Part shown: positions 33,297 through 43,056 of the stretch, piece after piece | Layout of the letters: the number at the start of each line of letters is the position of its first letter | Numbering within the stretch: the first letter of the stretch is position 1 | Assembly: GCA_913060555.1 (NCBI GenBank) | Contig: CAJXRS010000004.1 | Location: 1 to 53,979 of the forward strand | Direction: 5' to 3' | DNA: 53,979 nucleotides | From: an uncultured Gammaproteobacteria bacterium | GTDB lineage: Bacteria; Pseudomonadota; Gammaproteobacteria; Pseudomonadales; Porticoccaceae | Notes under the pieces: generated by a model | What the model was told of the DNA's origin: nothing | Database searches by the model: none | What the model saw: only the letters and a program-made list of their open reading frames with translations | Position numbers and translations under genes: made by a program

Positions 33297-34459
33297 GTTA
33301 TCTGCCTCTCAGTGATCGACAACAGTCCCTGCGCGATTTGGCCCGCGAGGTGGCCACCCGGGAGGTCGGCCCGCGCGCCGCCGCTACCGACCGCGACCGC
33401 GCCTTCCCCCGCGAATCCCTGGCCGCCCTGCGCGAAGCCGGGCTCTGGGGTCTGCGTGTGGATACCGCCGACGGCGGCCTGGGTGCGGATCTGCTGAGCA
33501 CCTGCCTGGTGGTCGAGGAGGTGGCCCGGAAGTGCCCCTCGACCGGCATGTGCTACAAGATGCACATCGAGGCATCCGAACTCGTCAGCCGGATGCCCAG
33601 TGCCGCACAGCGTCAGGGGATCGTCCGCGAGATCGCGGCTGGCCAAGCCTTTCTCACGGTCGCCGGCGGTGAGACCGCTGGTAGCGGCGACGACTGGGTG
33701 CCGGGCATGCAGCTGTCGGCGGTGACCAGGACCGCAGAGGGTTACCGGCTCGACGGTATCCGCAAATCCTATGTCACCTCTGCCGGTGAGGCCACGCACT
33801 ACTTCATGCTCTGCCGGGTCGGCGAAGACGCCAAGCCCAACCAACTCACGGCGTTGCTGGTGCCCGCGGACCAGGTGCAGTGGGAGACCCTGGAGTCCTG
33901 GAACGGACTCGGCATGCGCGGCAACAACAGCATGCCGATGCGCTTCGCTGGCGCCGTGCCGGAGGCCAATCGGATCGGCGATGAGCACGCTGCCGCCAAG
34001 TATCTGGGCGCGGTGATGATGCCGGTGGTGGCGCTGACCTATGGTGCCGCCTATCTGGGCGTCGCCGCCGGCGCCTACGAGCTGGCCTGTGTGGAAGGCG
34101 CGAAGCGCTATCCGAGCGGCGCGCGGCGCATCGACAGCCCTATCAACCAGCGCCGCATGGCCGAGATGAGCGCTCGCATCGAGGCTGCGCGCGCCCTGCT
34201 GCACGCGGCGGCCAGTGCCGGCGATGCCGGCCAGGTACAGGCGCCGCTGCCCTATCTGCAGGCCAAGGTGGTATGTTCGGAGGCTGCGGTCTGGGTGACC
34301 CAGGAATTGATGACCATGTTCGGCGGCACCGCATTTGCGGCACGGCTGCCCTTCGAGCGCTATTTCCGTGACGCCCGCGCCGGCATGATCATGGGCCTCG
34401 CCAACGACGAGGCCTATCAGAGCATCTTCGCGATGCTGTTCCCGGAACCCAGGAAATGA
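33293..34459 (+). CDS. Acyl-CoA dehydrogenase
   Basis: A 388-residue flavoenzyme of the acyl-CoA dehydrogenase family. It has LSDRQQSLRDLAREVATREV at the start, AGLWGLRVDTADGGLGAD, FLTVAGGETAGSGD, YRLDGIRKSYVTSAGEATHYFMLCR, WNGLGMRGNNSMPM and the C-terminal LMTMFGGTAFAARLPFERYFRDARAGMIMGLANDEAYQSI. It looks closer to true acyl-CoA dehydrogenases than the two ACAD-fold genes at 28.4-30.8 kb. It would introduce a double bond into an acyl-CoA and pass electrons to ETF. It overlaps the MFS gene by 4 bp and is followed by two tandem SDRs. Confidence 0.88.
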   Translation: MSYLPLSDRQQSLRDLAREVATREVGPRAAATDRDRAFPRESLAALREAGLWGLRVDTADGGLGADLLSTCLVVEEVARKCPSTGMCYKMHIEASELVSRMPSAAQRQGIVREIAAGQAFLTVAGGETAGSGDDWVPGMQLSAVTRTAEGYRLDGIRKSYVTSAGEATHYFMLCRVGEDAKPNQLTALLVPADQVQWETLESWNGLGMRGNNSMPMRFAGAVPEANRIGDEHAAAKYLGAVMMPVVALTYGAAYLGVAAGAYELACVEGAKRYPSGARRIDSPINQRRMAEMSARIEAARALLHAAASAGDAGQVQAPLPYLQAKVVCSEAAVWVTQELMTMFGGTAFAARLPFERYFRDARAGMIMGLANDEAYQSIFAMLFPEPRK

Positions 34460-34526
34460 ATTGGCCGGGGTTCCGGGTTGCGCCCGGATCGGCCAGGGGG
34501 ACCATCACTTTGGGAGAGCGGAATCA

Positions 34527-35297
34527 GTGGATATCAGAGGATTGACGGCGTTGATCACCGGCGGGGCCTCTGGCCTGGGCGCCGGTGCCGCGCGGGTGTT
34601 GAGCGAGGCCGGCGCGCGTTGTGCACTGCTGGATCGCAATGTCGATCTGGCGCGCGAGGTGGCGGCGGAAATCGACGGCTTGGCGCTGGCCTGCGACGTG
34701 GTGGATACGGCCTCGATCGAAACCGCGCTGGCGGCGGCGAGTGCCGAACTGGGCGTGCCCAGAATCGTCCTCAACGCGGCGGGTATCGACGTCGCCATCC
34801 GCACCGCAGGGCCCAAGGGCCCGCACTCGCTGGCCGAATTCGAGCGGGTGCTGAGGGTCAATCTCACGGGTACCTTCAATGTCGCCCGACTGGCGGCCCA
34901 GGCAATGACCGCAGAACCGCCCCTGAATGAGGATGGCGAGCGCGGGGTGATCGTCAATATCGCCTCCGTGGTGGCCGAGGACGGCCCCATCGGCCAGGTC
35001 GCCTATGCCGCGTCCAAGGCGGGGGTGCAGGGCATGACGCTGCCCATGGCGCGTGATCTGGCGCCCTTCGGGATCCGGGTGGTGACCGTTGCGCCGGGGA
35101 TGTTCGAGACGCCGCTGGCCAGTGGTATCCCGCAGAGCTGGATCGATGCCATCATCCCTACGGTGCCCTTTCCCAGGCGTTGGGGGAATCCGCTCGAGTT
35201 CGGGGCGCTGGTGCGACAGATCTGTGAAAACCCCATGTTGAATGGGGAGATGATCCGCATCGATGGCGCCATCCGCATGGGCATCGAGCACAGCTGA
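34527..35297 (+). CDS. SDR, 3-hydroxyacyl-CoA dehydrogenase type 2-like, first of a tandem pair
   Basis: A 256-residue SDR starting at GTG 34527 with GGGAGAG upstream; the longer frame from 34461 has no ribosome site. It contains ITGGASGLGAG, LDRNVD, the variant LNAAGIDVAI in place of NNAG, GPHSLAEFERVLRVNLTGTFNVARLAA, NIASVVAEDGPIGQVAYAASKAGVQGMTLPMARDLA and ENPMLNGEMIRIDGAIRM. The last segments are hallmarks of the HSD17B10/type-2 3-hydroxyacyl-CoA dehydrogenase branch. It would oxidise a 3-hydroxyacyl-CoA with NAD. It forms a tandem pair with 35315. Confidence 0.9.
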   Translation: MDIRGLTALITGGASGLGAGAARVLSEAGARCALLDRNVDLAREVAAEIDGLALACDVVDTASIETALAAASAELGVPRIVLNAAGIDVAIRTAGPKGPHSLAEFERVLRVNLTGTFNVARLAAQAMTAEPPLNEDGERGVIVNIASVVAEDGPIGQVAYAASKAGVQGMTLPMARDLAPFGIRVVTVAPGMFETPLASGIPQSWIDAIIPTVPFPRRWGNPLEFGALVRQICENPMLNGEMIRIDGAIRMGIEHS

Positions 35298-35314
35298 ATT
35301 GTCGAGGAGAGAGC

Positions 35315-36085
35315 ATGGAAATTCGTGATCAGATCGCGATCGTCACCGGTGGCGCCTCCGGTCTGGGTGCCGCCACCGCGCGCCACCTGGCGGCGCAGGG
35401 CGCCCGGATCGCCGTGTTGGATATCAATGAAAACCTGGCACGTCAGATTGCCGACGAAGTGGATGGGATCGCGATCCCGGTGGATGTGGCCAACGATACC
35501 AGCGTGGCGGCGGCGCTGGCGACGGTGCGCTCCCGGCTCGGCGTCGCCCGCATCGTGGTCAATGCCGCGGGGACCGGGATCGGCCGCAAGATCGCCAGCA
35601 GCAAGGGGCCGCATCCGCTGGAGAGCTTTCGGCGGGTGGTCGATATCAACCTCACCGGCACCTTCGACGTCTGCCGGCTGGCCGCCAACGAGATGCTTGC
35701 CCTGGAGCCGGTGACCGCAGATGGCGAGCGCGGCGTGTTCGTCAATGTCGCCTCCATCTTCGGCTTCGACGGCCCGGTGGGCAACACCGCCTACGCGGCA
35801 TCCAAGGCCGGGGTGATCGGCATGACCCTGCCCATGGCTCGGGACCTGGCGCCCTATGGTATCCGTGTGGTGACCATCTGTCCGGGCGTGTTCGATACCC
35901 CGCTGGCCCGTGCCGAGACGGGGGATGCGGGTTTTCAGCGCATCCTCGATCTGGTGCCCTTTCCGCGCCGCGCCGGCAAGCCTGCCGAGTTCGCCCAGCT
36001 GGCTTGCCATATCGTGGAGAACAGTATGCTCAATGGCGAGGTCATCCGCCTCGACGCCGCGATGCGCATGGGGCTGATGATCTGA
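35315..36085 (+). CDS. SDR, 3-hydroxyacyl-CoA dehydrogenase type 2-like, second of a tandem pair
   Basis: A 256-residue paralogue of the gene just upstream. It has VTGGASGLGAATARHLAAQG, LDINEN (NAD-type), VNAAGTGIG, GPHPLESFRRVVDINLTGTFDVCRLAA, NVASIFGFDGPVGNTAYAASKAGVIGMTLPMARDLA and ENSMLNGEVIRLDAAMRMG. It belongs to the HSD17B10-type branch. It begins 17 bp after its neighbour with a GGAGAG site, so both come from one message with the acyl-CoA dehydrogenase and carrier upstream. It ends close to the convergent ptsP. Confidence 0.9.
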   Translation: MEIRDQIAIVTGGASGLGAATARHLAAQGARIAVLDINENLARQIADEVDGIAIPVDVANDTSVAAALATVRSRLGVARIVVNAAGTGIGRKIASSKGPHPLESFRRVVDINLTGTFDVCRLAANEMLALEPVTADGERGVFVNVASIFGFDGPVGNTAYAASKAGVIGMTLPMARDLAPYGIRVVTICPGVFDTPLARAETGDAGFQRILDLVPFPRRAGKPAEFAQLACHIVENSMLNGEVIRLDAAMRMGLMI

Positions 36086-36101
36086 CCTGGCTCCGGGGCG
36101 C

Positions 36102-38396
36102 TCAGGCGGTGGACCGCGGGCGCTCGTGGACGTGCAGCAGGCGCTCCAGTTCCGGGCGCTGCAGGGCGCGCTGGAGTTCGAGTTTCACGCTGGTGGGGTC
36201 GGCGAACTCGCTGACGCGGTCGGCGATCTCGACCATTTCCGCGATGCTGAGCTGGCGGAGTACGGCTTTCACCCGCAGCAGATTGGAGGCACTCATCGAC
36301 AAGGTGCGGTAACCCAGGCCGACCAGCAGCACTGCGCCCAGGGGGTCTCCGGCCAGTTCGCCGCATACGCTGACCTCGCGCTGCATGGCGCGGGCTTCCG
36401 CTGCGATATGGCGCAGGGCCTTGAGTAGTGCGGGGTGGTAAGCGTGGTAAAGCGCAGCCACCCGGGGATTGTTGCGGTCCACCGCGAGCAGGTACTGGGT
36501 CAGGTCATTGGTGCCTACGGAGAGAAAATCCACCCGCTGGGCGAGTTCGCGGGTCTGGTAGACGGCGGCGGGCACCTCGATCATGACCCCGACCCTGGGC
36601 ATCTCGATGCGGTAACCTTCCTCGACAGTCAGCTCGGTGTATACCCGGGCGATCAACGCCAGGGCGCTGTCGACCTCCAGGGTGCTGGAGATCATCGGCA
36701 ACAGGATGCGCAGATTGTCGATGCCCTCGCTGGCGCGCATCATGGCGCGGATCTGGGCGAGAAAGATCTCCGGGTGGTCCAGGGTGATGCGGATCCCCCG
36801 CCAGCCGAGGAAGGGATTTTCCTCACTGATGGGAAAGTAGGGCAGGGCCTTGTCGCCGCCGATGTCCAGGGTGCGCATGGTGACTGGGCGCGGGGCGTAG
36901 ATCAGCAGCTGATCGCGGTAGATCTGCCGCTGTTCTTCCTCCGATGGAAAGCGCTCCTGCAGGAAGAAGGGAATCTCGGTCCGGTACAGGCCGACGCCGG
37001 CGGCACCCATCTCCAGGGACAGCTTGGCGTCGACCCGTAGCCCGGTGTTGACCCACAGGGACACCTTCTCGCCGCAGCTGGTGACGCTGGGCTCGTCACG
37101 GGTGTCGAGCAGGTCGGCGGCGAGCATCTGTTCCTTGCGGAATACCTCCTGAAAGGCGTGCTCCACCTCCCAGGAGGGGTCCACCAGGATCTGCCCGATG
37201 TGGCCGTCGACGATGACCTGCTGTCCTTCGAGCTCACTCCAGGGCAGGTCGATCGCGCCCATCACTGTGGGGATGCCCATGGCGCGACCGATGATCGCCA
37301 TGTGGGAGTTGTGGGAGCCGCGCACCGAGACGATGCCGCGGATCTTTTCGAAGGGCACCTCGGCGAGGTGCGGCGCGGCGAGGTCCTCGCCGATCAGGAT
37401 GGTGTCCTCGGGATACACGCGCTCCGCCGGCCGCGAGGTCTGCTGCAGGTATTCCAGCACCCGCCGGCCGAGGTCGCGTACATCGGAGGCGCGCTCGCGC
37501 AGGTATTCACTCTCCATGCGGCTGAAGGTACGGATATGCTCGATGATCACCTGGCTCCAGGCGCTCTGCGCGGTAAAGCCCTGGTTGATCAGCGCCACCA
37601 CCTCCCCGCCCAGGGAATGGTCTTCCAGCATGCGCAGGTAGACGTCGAACATTTCCAGTTCTTCGGTGCTGAGGATGCCCCGAAGATCGTTCTTGGTATC
37701 CCGGACGTCCTTTTGAGTTTCCTCCAGCGCCTGGCGGAATTGTTCCAGTTCGCCGGGAATGTCGCCCGTGCGCCGCTTGGGGACCGCGTACAGGTCGGCG
37801 GGGGAGGAAACCACCACGGCACGGCCGATCCCGATACCCGGCGCGCTGGCGATGCCGGGGTAGATGGCTGCGGGTTCGCTCTCGGCCTCGGGCGCGGTAA
37901 TGCGCACCAGTTCGCCGGTGGCCTCGGCATGGGCGATGACGCCGGCCAGCTGCGCCGATACCGTGATCAGGAAGGCCTCTTCACTTTCATCGAAGCGCCG
38001 CCGCTGCTGCTGCTGGACGACCAGCACGCCCAGCACCTCGCGCTGGTGAATGATGGGCGCCCCCAGGAAGGAGCTGAACCTTTCCTCGCCGGTTTCGGGG
38101 AAGTAGGCGAACCTGGGATGGGTCTCGGCGTGTTCCAGGTTGACCGGTTCGGCGCGGCTCGCCACCAGGCCCACCAGGCCCTCGTCGGCGGTCATGACCA
38201 CCTTGCCCACGGATTCCGGAAGCAGGCCGCGGGTGGCGGAGAGCACATAGCACTTGCTCATTGGGTCGAGCAGGTAGATCGAGCACATGCCGGTGTTCAT
38301 CGCCGCCTTGACGCGCTCCACGATGATGTCCAGCACGGTGCCGAAGTCGGGTGCGGTATTGACCTCCTGGACGATGCGGCGCAGTGGCTCAAGCAT
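36102..38396 (-). CDS. ptsP: Phosphoenolpyruvate-protein phosphotransferase PtsP (enzyme I-Ntr)
   Basis: A 764-residue protein of the nitrogen PTS. An N-terminal GAF domain (about residues 1-165; [24 protein letters not shown]) is followed by the enzyme-I core: the phosphohistidine loop [23 protein letters not shown] (about 345-370) and the PEP-binding barrel with [29 protein letters not shown] and [19 protein letters not shown]. It transfers phosphate from PEP to NPr. The start at 38396 ([13 protein letters not shown]) matches known family starts. It overlaps the end of rppH by 8 bp, the usual gammaproteobacterial arrangement. Confidence 0.96.
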   Translation of the reverse strand: MLEPLRRIVQEVNTAPDFGTVLDIIVERVKAAMNTGMCSIYLLDPMSKCYVLSATRGLLPESVGKVVMTADEGLVGLVASRAEPVNLEHAETHPRFAYFPETGEERFSSFLGAPIIHQREVLGVLVVQQQQRRRFDESEEAFLITVSAQLAGVIAHAEATGELVRITAPEAESEPAAIYPGIASAPGIGIGRAVVVSSPADLYAVPKRRTGDIPGELEQFRQALEETQKDVRDTKNDLRGILSTEELEMFDVYLRMLEDHSLGGEVVALINQGFTAQSAWSQVIIEHIRTFSRMESEYLRERASDVRDLGRRVLEYLQQTSRPAERVYPEDTILIGEDLAAPHLAEVPFEKIRGIVSVRGSHNSHMAIIGRAMGIPTVMGAIDLPWSELEGQQVIVDGHIGQILVDPSWEVEHAFQEVFRKEQMLAADLLDTRDEPSVTSCGEKVSLWVNTGLRVDAKLSLEMGAAGVGLYRTEIPFFLQERFPSEEEQRQIYRDQLLIYAPRPVTMRTLDIGGDKALPYFPISEENPFLGWRGIRITLDHPEIFLAQIRAMMRASEGIDNLRILLPMISSTLEVDSALALIARVYTELTVEEGYRIEMPRVGVMIEVPAAVYQTRELAQRVDFLSVGTNDLTQYLLAVDRNNPRVAALYHAYHPALLKALRHIAAEARAMQREVSVCGELAGDPLGAVLLVGLGYRTLSMSASNLLRVKAVLRQLSIAEMVEIADRVSEFADPTSVKLELQRALQRPELERLLHVHERPRSTA

Positions 38397-38907
38397 GCCG
38401 GCGGTTCCCCGCGGATCGGCCCGTATCACCGGCGGGCAGCGCCCGGACCAGCTCCTTGAGCGCCATGCGGTAGACGTCCCGCTTGAACTCGATCACCTGC
38501 CCGATCGGATACCAGTAGCTCACCCAGCGCCAGTCGTCGAATTCGGGTTTGGGGCCGCGGTCGAAGCGGATGTGATATTCCTCGCCGGTCAGGCGCAGCA
38601 GGAACCATTTCTGTTTCTGGCCGATGCAGGGGTTGTCCTGGGAGCGGCGGACATAGCGGCGCGGCAGGCGATATTTGAGCCAGCCCTGGGTCTGGGCGAG
38701 AATTTCGACATGGTGGGGTTCCAGACCGACTTCCTCGTGCAGTTCGCGGAACAGGGTGTCCTGCGGCGACTCGCCCCGGTGGATGCCGCCCTGGGGAAAC
38801 TGCCAGGCATCGTGACCCACCCGCTTGCCCCAGAATACGCGGCCGGCGGGGTCGCAGATCACGATACCGACATTGGGTCGATAACCGCTGGCGTCGATAA
38901 TGTCCAA
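38389..38907 (-). CDS. rppH: RNA pyrophosphohydrolase RppH
   Basis: A Nudix hydrolase of about 172 residues that removes pyrophosphate from the 5' end of mRNA to begin decay. It has [29 protein letters not shown], the Nudix box [36 protein letters not shown] and [22 protein letters not shown], all as in E. coli RppH. No ATG fits the family's usual start; a TTG at 38907, two codons before the expected initiator position, is my choice, and an ATT start is possible. Open sequence further upstream overlaps rimO and is not coding. It is followed by ptsP. Confidence 0.93.
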   Translation of the reverse strand: MDIIDASGYRPNVGIVICDPAGRVFWGKRVGHDAWQFPQGGIHRGESPQDTLFRELHEEVGLEPHHVEILAQTQGWLKYRLPRRYVRRSQDNPCIGQKQKWFLLRLTGEEYHIRFDRGPKPEFDDWRWVSYWYPIGQVIEFKRDVYRMALKELVRALPAGDTGRSAGNRRHA

Positions 38908-39060
38908 GGCGATTTGCGGCCATTCCGTGCGGGAGAACCGTTGGGTATTGTTCCACAGTTGCCGGAAGTCCACCAATGGATTGGCGCCTGTCCCTCGGGG
39001 CCGCGATAATGGTCGCCAGCGGGTGGTTCGTCGCCCGCTGCTGATTTTTTTGGAGTGCAG

Positions 39061-40398
39061 ATGACCAGAGAACAGGGTGGCAAGGTCGGTTTCGTGAGCC
39101 TGGGTTGCCCCAAGGCGCTGGTGGATTCCGAGCGCATCCTCACCCAGCTGCGGCTGGAGGGCTATCAGGTATCGCCGACCTATCAGGGCGCGGACGTGGT
39201 GGTGGTCAACACCTGTGGTTTCCTCGACAGCGCCAAACAGGAATCCCTGGAGGCGATCGGCGAGGCGCTGGCCGAGAACGGCAGGGTCATCGTCACAGGT
39301 TGCATGGGTGGTGACGAGGCCGCGATCCGCGCCGTACACCCGGAGGTGCTGGCGGTTACCGGGCCGCATCAGTACGAGCAGGTGGTCGCCGCCGTGCGTG
39401 AATGGGCGCCGTCACCGGATGCCCACGATCCCTTCACCGATCTGGTGCCGCCCCAGGGTGTCAAGTTGACGCCGCGGCACTATGCCTATCTGAAGATTTC
39501 CGAAGGCTGCAACCACCAATGCAGCTTCTGCATCATTCCAGATTTGCGCGGCCGCCTGACGAGTCGGCCGGTCGGGGACGTGCTGGATGAAGCGGAGCGG
39601 CTGGTTGCCGCCGGCGTCCGGGAGCTGCTGGTGATTTCCCAGGACACCAGCGCCTATGGCGTCGACATCCGGTACCGCACCGGGTTCTGGCAGGGGCGTC
39701 CAGTCAAGAGCAACCTGCTGGAGCTGTGCCGGGCACTGGGCGAGCTGGGGGTGTGGATTCGGCTCCATTACGTCTATCCCTACCCCCATGTGGACGCCCT
39801 GATTCCGCTCATGGTCGAGGGGCGGATCCTTCCCTACCTGGATATCCCCTTTCAACACGCCAGCCCGGAGATCCTGCGCGCGATGCGCCGCCCCGCGCAT
39901 GGGGAGCGGGTGCTGGAGCGCATTCGAGCCTGGCGTGCGCAATGTCCGCAACTGGTGTTGCGCAGCACCTTCATCGTCGGTTTTCCCGGTGAGACCGAAA
40001 CTGACTTCGAGGAATTGCTCGATTGGCTCCAGCAAGCCGAGCTGGACCGGGTGGGCTGCTTCCGCTATGAGGCGGTCGCCGGGGCCCGCGCCAACGCCTT
40101 GCCCGGCGCGGTGCCCGAGGAGGTCAAGGAGCAGCGCTGGCACCGGCTGATGGCGGTTCAGCAGGAGATCAGTGCCGCGCGCCTGCGGCGCCGCGTGGGC
40201 CAGGTGCTGGAGGTCTTGATCGACGAGGTCGGCGAAGACGGTGCGGTGGGGCGTACCGCGGGCGATGCCCCGGAGATCGACGGCCTGGTGCACATCGAGA
40301 TGTCTGGAGCGGTGCCCCCGGCACCCGGCGCCCGGGTTGCTGTAGCCATCGAGGGCGCCGACGATTACGATTTGTTCGGTCGCTTGCAGCCTGCTTGA
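39061..40398 (+). CDS. rimO: Ribosomal protein S12 methylthiotransferase RimO
   Basis: A 445-residue radical-SAM methylthiotransferase that modifies Asp88 of ribosomal protein S12. The N-terminal UPF0004 domain provides cluster cysteines in [27 protein letters not shown] and VTGCMG. The radical-SAM motif is [13 protein letters not shown] (about residues 147-159). A C-terminal TRAM domain follows ([15 protein letters not shown] to DDYDLFGRL). The ATG at 39061 has GGAG 5 bp upstream. It is divergent from rppH; the two start regions are about 150 bp apart. Confidence 0.97.
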   Translation: MTREQGGKVGFVSLGCPKALVDSERILTQLRLEGYQVSPTYQGADVVVVNTCGFLDSAKQESLEAIGEALAENGRVIVTGCMGGDEAAIRAVHPEVLAVTGPHQYEQVVAAVREWAPSPDAHDPFTDLVPPQGVKLTPRHYAYLKISEGCNHQCSFCIIPDLRGRLTSRPVGDVLDEAERLVAAGVRELLVISQDTSAYGVDIRYRTGFWQGRPVKSNLLELCRALGELGVWIRLHYVYPYPHVDALIPLMVEGRILPYLDIPFQHASPEILRAMRRPAHGERVLERIRAWRAQCPQLVLRSTFIVGFPGETETDFEELLDWLQQAELDRVGCFRYEAVAGARANALPGAVPEEVKEQRWHRLMAVQQEISAARLRRRVGQVLEVLIDEVGEDGAVGRTAGDAPEIDGLVHIEMSGAVPPAPGARVAVAIEGADDYDLFGRLQPA

Positions 40399-40514
40399 AT
40401 GTCGGCAATACCGATTGCGGCGCGCCGCGAACGCCGCCCAGGGGCGCCTGATAGGGCGGACCAACCGATAACAAAGGCGTGGCCACAGCATCACGCGCCT
40501 GTAGAGTCGTTGTT

Positions 40515-42077
40515 ATGATTCATACCAGCCAGACCGCCCAGTTCATGATGCGTAACGCGCTGCACCGCCACGCCGAGAAGCGCGCGCTGGTGGTCGCGGG
40601 CAGGAACTACAGCTACCGGGAACTCGACCGCCTGTCCGCCACGCTGGCGGCCGCGCTCGCCGATCGGGGCCTGGATCGCGGCGACCGGGTGGCGATCATG
40701 CTGCGCAACTGCGCCGAGTACGCGATCGTCGACCTGGCCATACTCAAGCTGGGCGCGGTCAAGGTGGCGCTCAACGAGATGCTCAGCCGCAGTGACGTCG
40801 GCTACATGATCGCCCATTCCGGCGCCCGGGCTCTGGTGATGCACAGCTCGCTGGCCGACAAGCTCGATGCGGAGGCGCTGGCCGAGACCGACCTGCGTCA
40901 GCAGATCGAGGTGGAGGACCTGGGCGGCGGCGCCGGCGCCGGGCGGGAGCCCTGGCAGGCGCTGTTCGCGGACGGCGAGCGCAGCTTCGAGTGGCGTGAG
41001 GTGTTGCCGGAAGATCCGGCCTTCATCATGTATACCGGCGGTACCACCGGCCGCTCCAAGGGCGTGCTGCACTGCCACCGCGGCATGATGATCAACGGCC
41101 TCGCTCACGTCATCAACGGCGAGATCGGCGAGACCGAGCGTCTGTTGCTGACCAGTCCGCTGCCGCACTCGGCCGGTTTCTTCCTCCAGGCCTGTCTGCT
41201 GCAGGGGGCCTGTGCGTACGTGGAGGACAAATTCGATCCGGCGCAGGTGCTGGAACTCATCGGTCGTGAGCGGATCAGCTGGACCTTCATGGTGCCGACC
41301 ATGATCTACCGGGTGCTGGATGCCTATGATCCGGCGCGCCACGATCTGGAGTCGCTGCGCACCCTGGTCTATGGCGCCGCGCCCATCACCCGGGTGCGCT
41401 TGCAGGAGGTGCTCGACAGGTTCGGCCCGGTGCTGCTGCAACTGTTCGGCCAGACCGAGGTGCCGAATTTCGCCACCAAGCTGTCCAAGGCCGATCACCT
41501 GGACGAGCGCTTCCTGGGCTCCTGCGGGCAGCCGGTGATCACCGCCGACGTGCGCATCGGCGATGCCGCCGGGCGACCGCTGGCCACCGGCGAGGTCGGC
41601 GAGATCATGGTGCGCTCGCCATACACCCTGGAAGGTTACTACCGGGATGCCCAGAAGACCGCCGAGGTTTATGAAGGCGAGTGGATCAAGACCGGCGATG
41701 TCGGTTATCAGCTCGATACCGGCCACGTCTTCATCGTCGATCGATCCAAGGACATGATCATTTCCGGGGGCATGAACGTGTACTCCTCGGAGGTCGAGAA
41801 TGCGATCCAGGAATACGCCGGCGTGCGCCAGGTGATGGTGATCGGCATCCCTCACGAGGACTGGGGCGAGGCGGTGTGCGCGGCGGTGATCCCGGTCGAT
41901 CCAGAGGTCTTCGATTCCCGGGATCTGGTCGCCTTCTGCAAGCAGCGCCTGGCCGCCTACAAGGTGCCCAAGGTGATCGAGGTGGTGGACGATATCCCGC
42001 TCACCGCCTATGGCAAGCCGGACAAGAAGACGCTGCGCGCCAAGTACTGGGGTAGCCAGGAGCGGCAGATTCACTGA
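40515..42077 (+). CDS. AMP-binding acyl-CoA synthetase
   Basis: A 520-residue ANL-superfamily ligase. It has the P-loop MYTGGTTGRSKGVLH (about residues 172-186), the acyl-pocket segment LTSPLPHSAGFFLQ, LVYGAAPIT, LFGQTEVPNF, the WIKTGDVGY hinge, SGGMNVYSSEVENAI and the C-terminal catalytic lysine in AYGKPDKKTLR. It activates a carboxylic acid to its CoA thioester with ATP. The start at 40515 begins directly at the family-typical N-terminus; its ribosome site is weak. An SDR follows by about 40 bp. Confidence 0.92.
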   Translation: MIHTSQTAQFMMRNALHRHAEKRALVVAGRNYSYRELDRLSATLAAALADRGLDRGDRVAIMLRNCAEYAIVDLAILKLGAVKVALNEMLSRSDVGYMIAHSGARALVMHSSLADKLDAEALAETDLRQQIEVEDLGGGAGAGREPWQALFADGERSFEWREVLPEDPAFIMYTGGTTGRSKGVLHCHRGMMINGLAHVINGEIGETERLLLTSPLPHSAGFFLQACLLQGACAYVEDKFDPAQVLELIGRERISWTFMVPTMIYRVLDAYDPARHDLESLRTLVYGAAPITRVRLQEVLDRFGPVLLQLFGQTEVPNFATKLSKADHLDERFLGSCGQPVITADVRIGDAAGRPLATGEVGEIMVRSPYTLEGYYRDAQKTAEVYEGEWIKTGDVGYQLDTGHVFIVDRSKDMIISGGMNVYSSEVENAIQEYAGVRQVMVIGIPHEDWGEAVCAAVIPVDPEVFDSRDLVAFCKQRLAAYKVPKVIEVVDDIPLTAYGKPDKKTLRAKYWGSQERQIH

Positions 42078-42119
42078 AGCCGCATTGCGAGCATTCCAAC
42101 AACCGTCGAGGAGAAAGTC

Positions 42120-42884
42120 ATGGGTAGAGTGCAGGACAAGGTCTGTCTGATCACCGGGGGTACCGCCGGCATCGGCTTCGCCAGCGCCGAGCTGTTCGGC
42201 AGGGAAGGCGGGAAGGTGGTGATCACCGACATCCGCCCGGTGGAGGGCGAGGCCGCTGCGGGCAAGCTGCGTGAACAGGGCTACGATGCCCGCTTCATCG
42301 AGCAGGACGTGACTGCGGAGGCGCGCTGGCCGGCGGTGATTGCCGAGGTAGTGGATCACTACGGCCGTCTGGACGTACTGGTCAACAACGCCGGCGTGGG
42401 CGTCCAGACCGATCTGGAGAACAGCGATCTCGCCCACTGGCGGCTCGTCAACGGCGTCAACATGGAAGCGGTGTTTCTGGGCACCCAGCACGCCATCCGC
42501 CAGATGAAGCAAAACGGCGGCGGCAGCATCATCAACATTTCCTCGATCGAGGGTCTGGTGGGGGATCCAAAATTCGCCGCCTACAACGCCAGCAAGGGCG
42601 GTGTGCGCCTGTTCACCAAGTCGGCGGCGCTCTATTGCGCGGAAAAGAAGTACAACATCCGGGTCAACTCGGTGCATCCCGGGTTTACCAAGACGCCCAT
42701 GGTGGACGGCGCCATTGACCTGTTCTCGCCCCAGGATGCCGAGCGCATCAATCGCGAGATCGTGGTCGGGTACATGGCCGAGCCGATTGATCAAGCCTAC
42801 GGCATCCTGTTTCTCGCTTCCGACGAGTCCCGCTACATGACCGGCGCGGAACTGGTCATCGACGGCGGTTTTACCGCGCACTGA
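42120..42884 (+). CDS. Short-chain dehydrogenase/reductase
   Basis: A 254-residue SDR with TGGTAGIG (about residues 13-20), ITDIRPVEGE, NNAG, NISSIEG with the catalytic serine, YNASK and MTGAELVIDGGFTAH. It has a short insertion after the active site (ALYCAEKKYNIRVNSVHPGF) and belongs to the hydroxysteroid-dehydrogenase-like branch together with those at 271 and 9622. The ribosome site GAGGAGAAAG is strong. It is probably co-transcribed with the CoA ligase and could oxidise a hydroxyacyl-CoA or a cyclic alcohol. Confidence 0.92.
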   Translation: MGRVQDKVCLITGGTAGIGFASAELFGREGGKVVITDIRPVEGEAAAGKLREQGYDARFIEQDVTAEARWPAVIAEVVDHYGRLDVLVNNAGVGVQTDLENSDLAHWRLVNGVNMEAVFLGTQHAIRQMKQNGGGSIINISSIEGLVGDPKFAAYNASKGGVRLFTKSAALYCAEKKYNIRVNSVHPGFTKTPMVDGAIDLFSPQDAERINREIVVGYMAEPIDQAYGILFLASDESRYMTGAELVIDGGFTAH

Positions 42885-43056
42885 GGGCGCCGAGCCGCGC
42901 CGTGCCGGCACAGCCCGTCCGGCCCGGCGCGTCGGCTTTGGGGTATCCTCGGGCGGTACCCGACGAGGTCAGCGACGGCTCCGGCGCGGAGTCGGCGGCG
43001 TTGCCCGCCGTGAAACCGACGGCCGGGGCCGGCCGCAGTATCACAAGGAGGCAGCG

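Noticed and set aside
37158-38459. Plus-strand open frame of about 430 codons
   Set aside because: It is antisense to ptsP, whose GAF and enzyme-I motifs are unambiguous.
38908-39369. N-terminal extension of RppH
   Set aside because: It lacks similarity to RppH and overlaps the divergent rimO coding sequence; the Nudix protein is complete from about 38907.
40491-42911. Open reading frame of about 800 codons on the minus strand
   Set aside because: It runs antisense to the CoA ligase and an SDR, both with full family motifs. Its translation is low-complexity, His/Gly/Asp-rich and matches no family, as is usual for antisense frames in GC-rich DNA.
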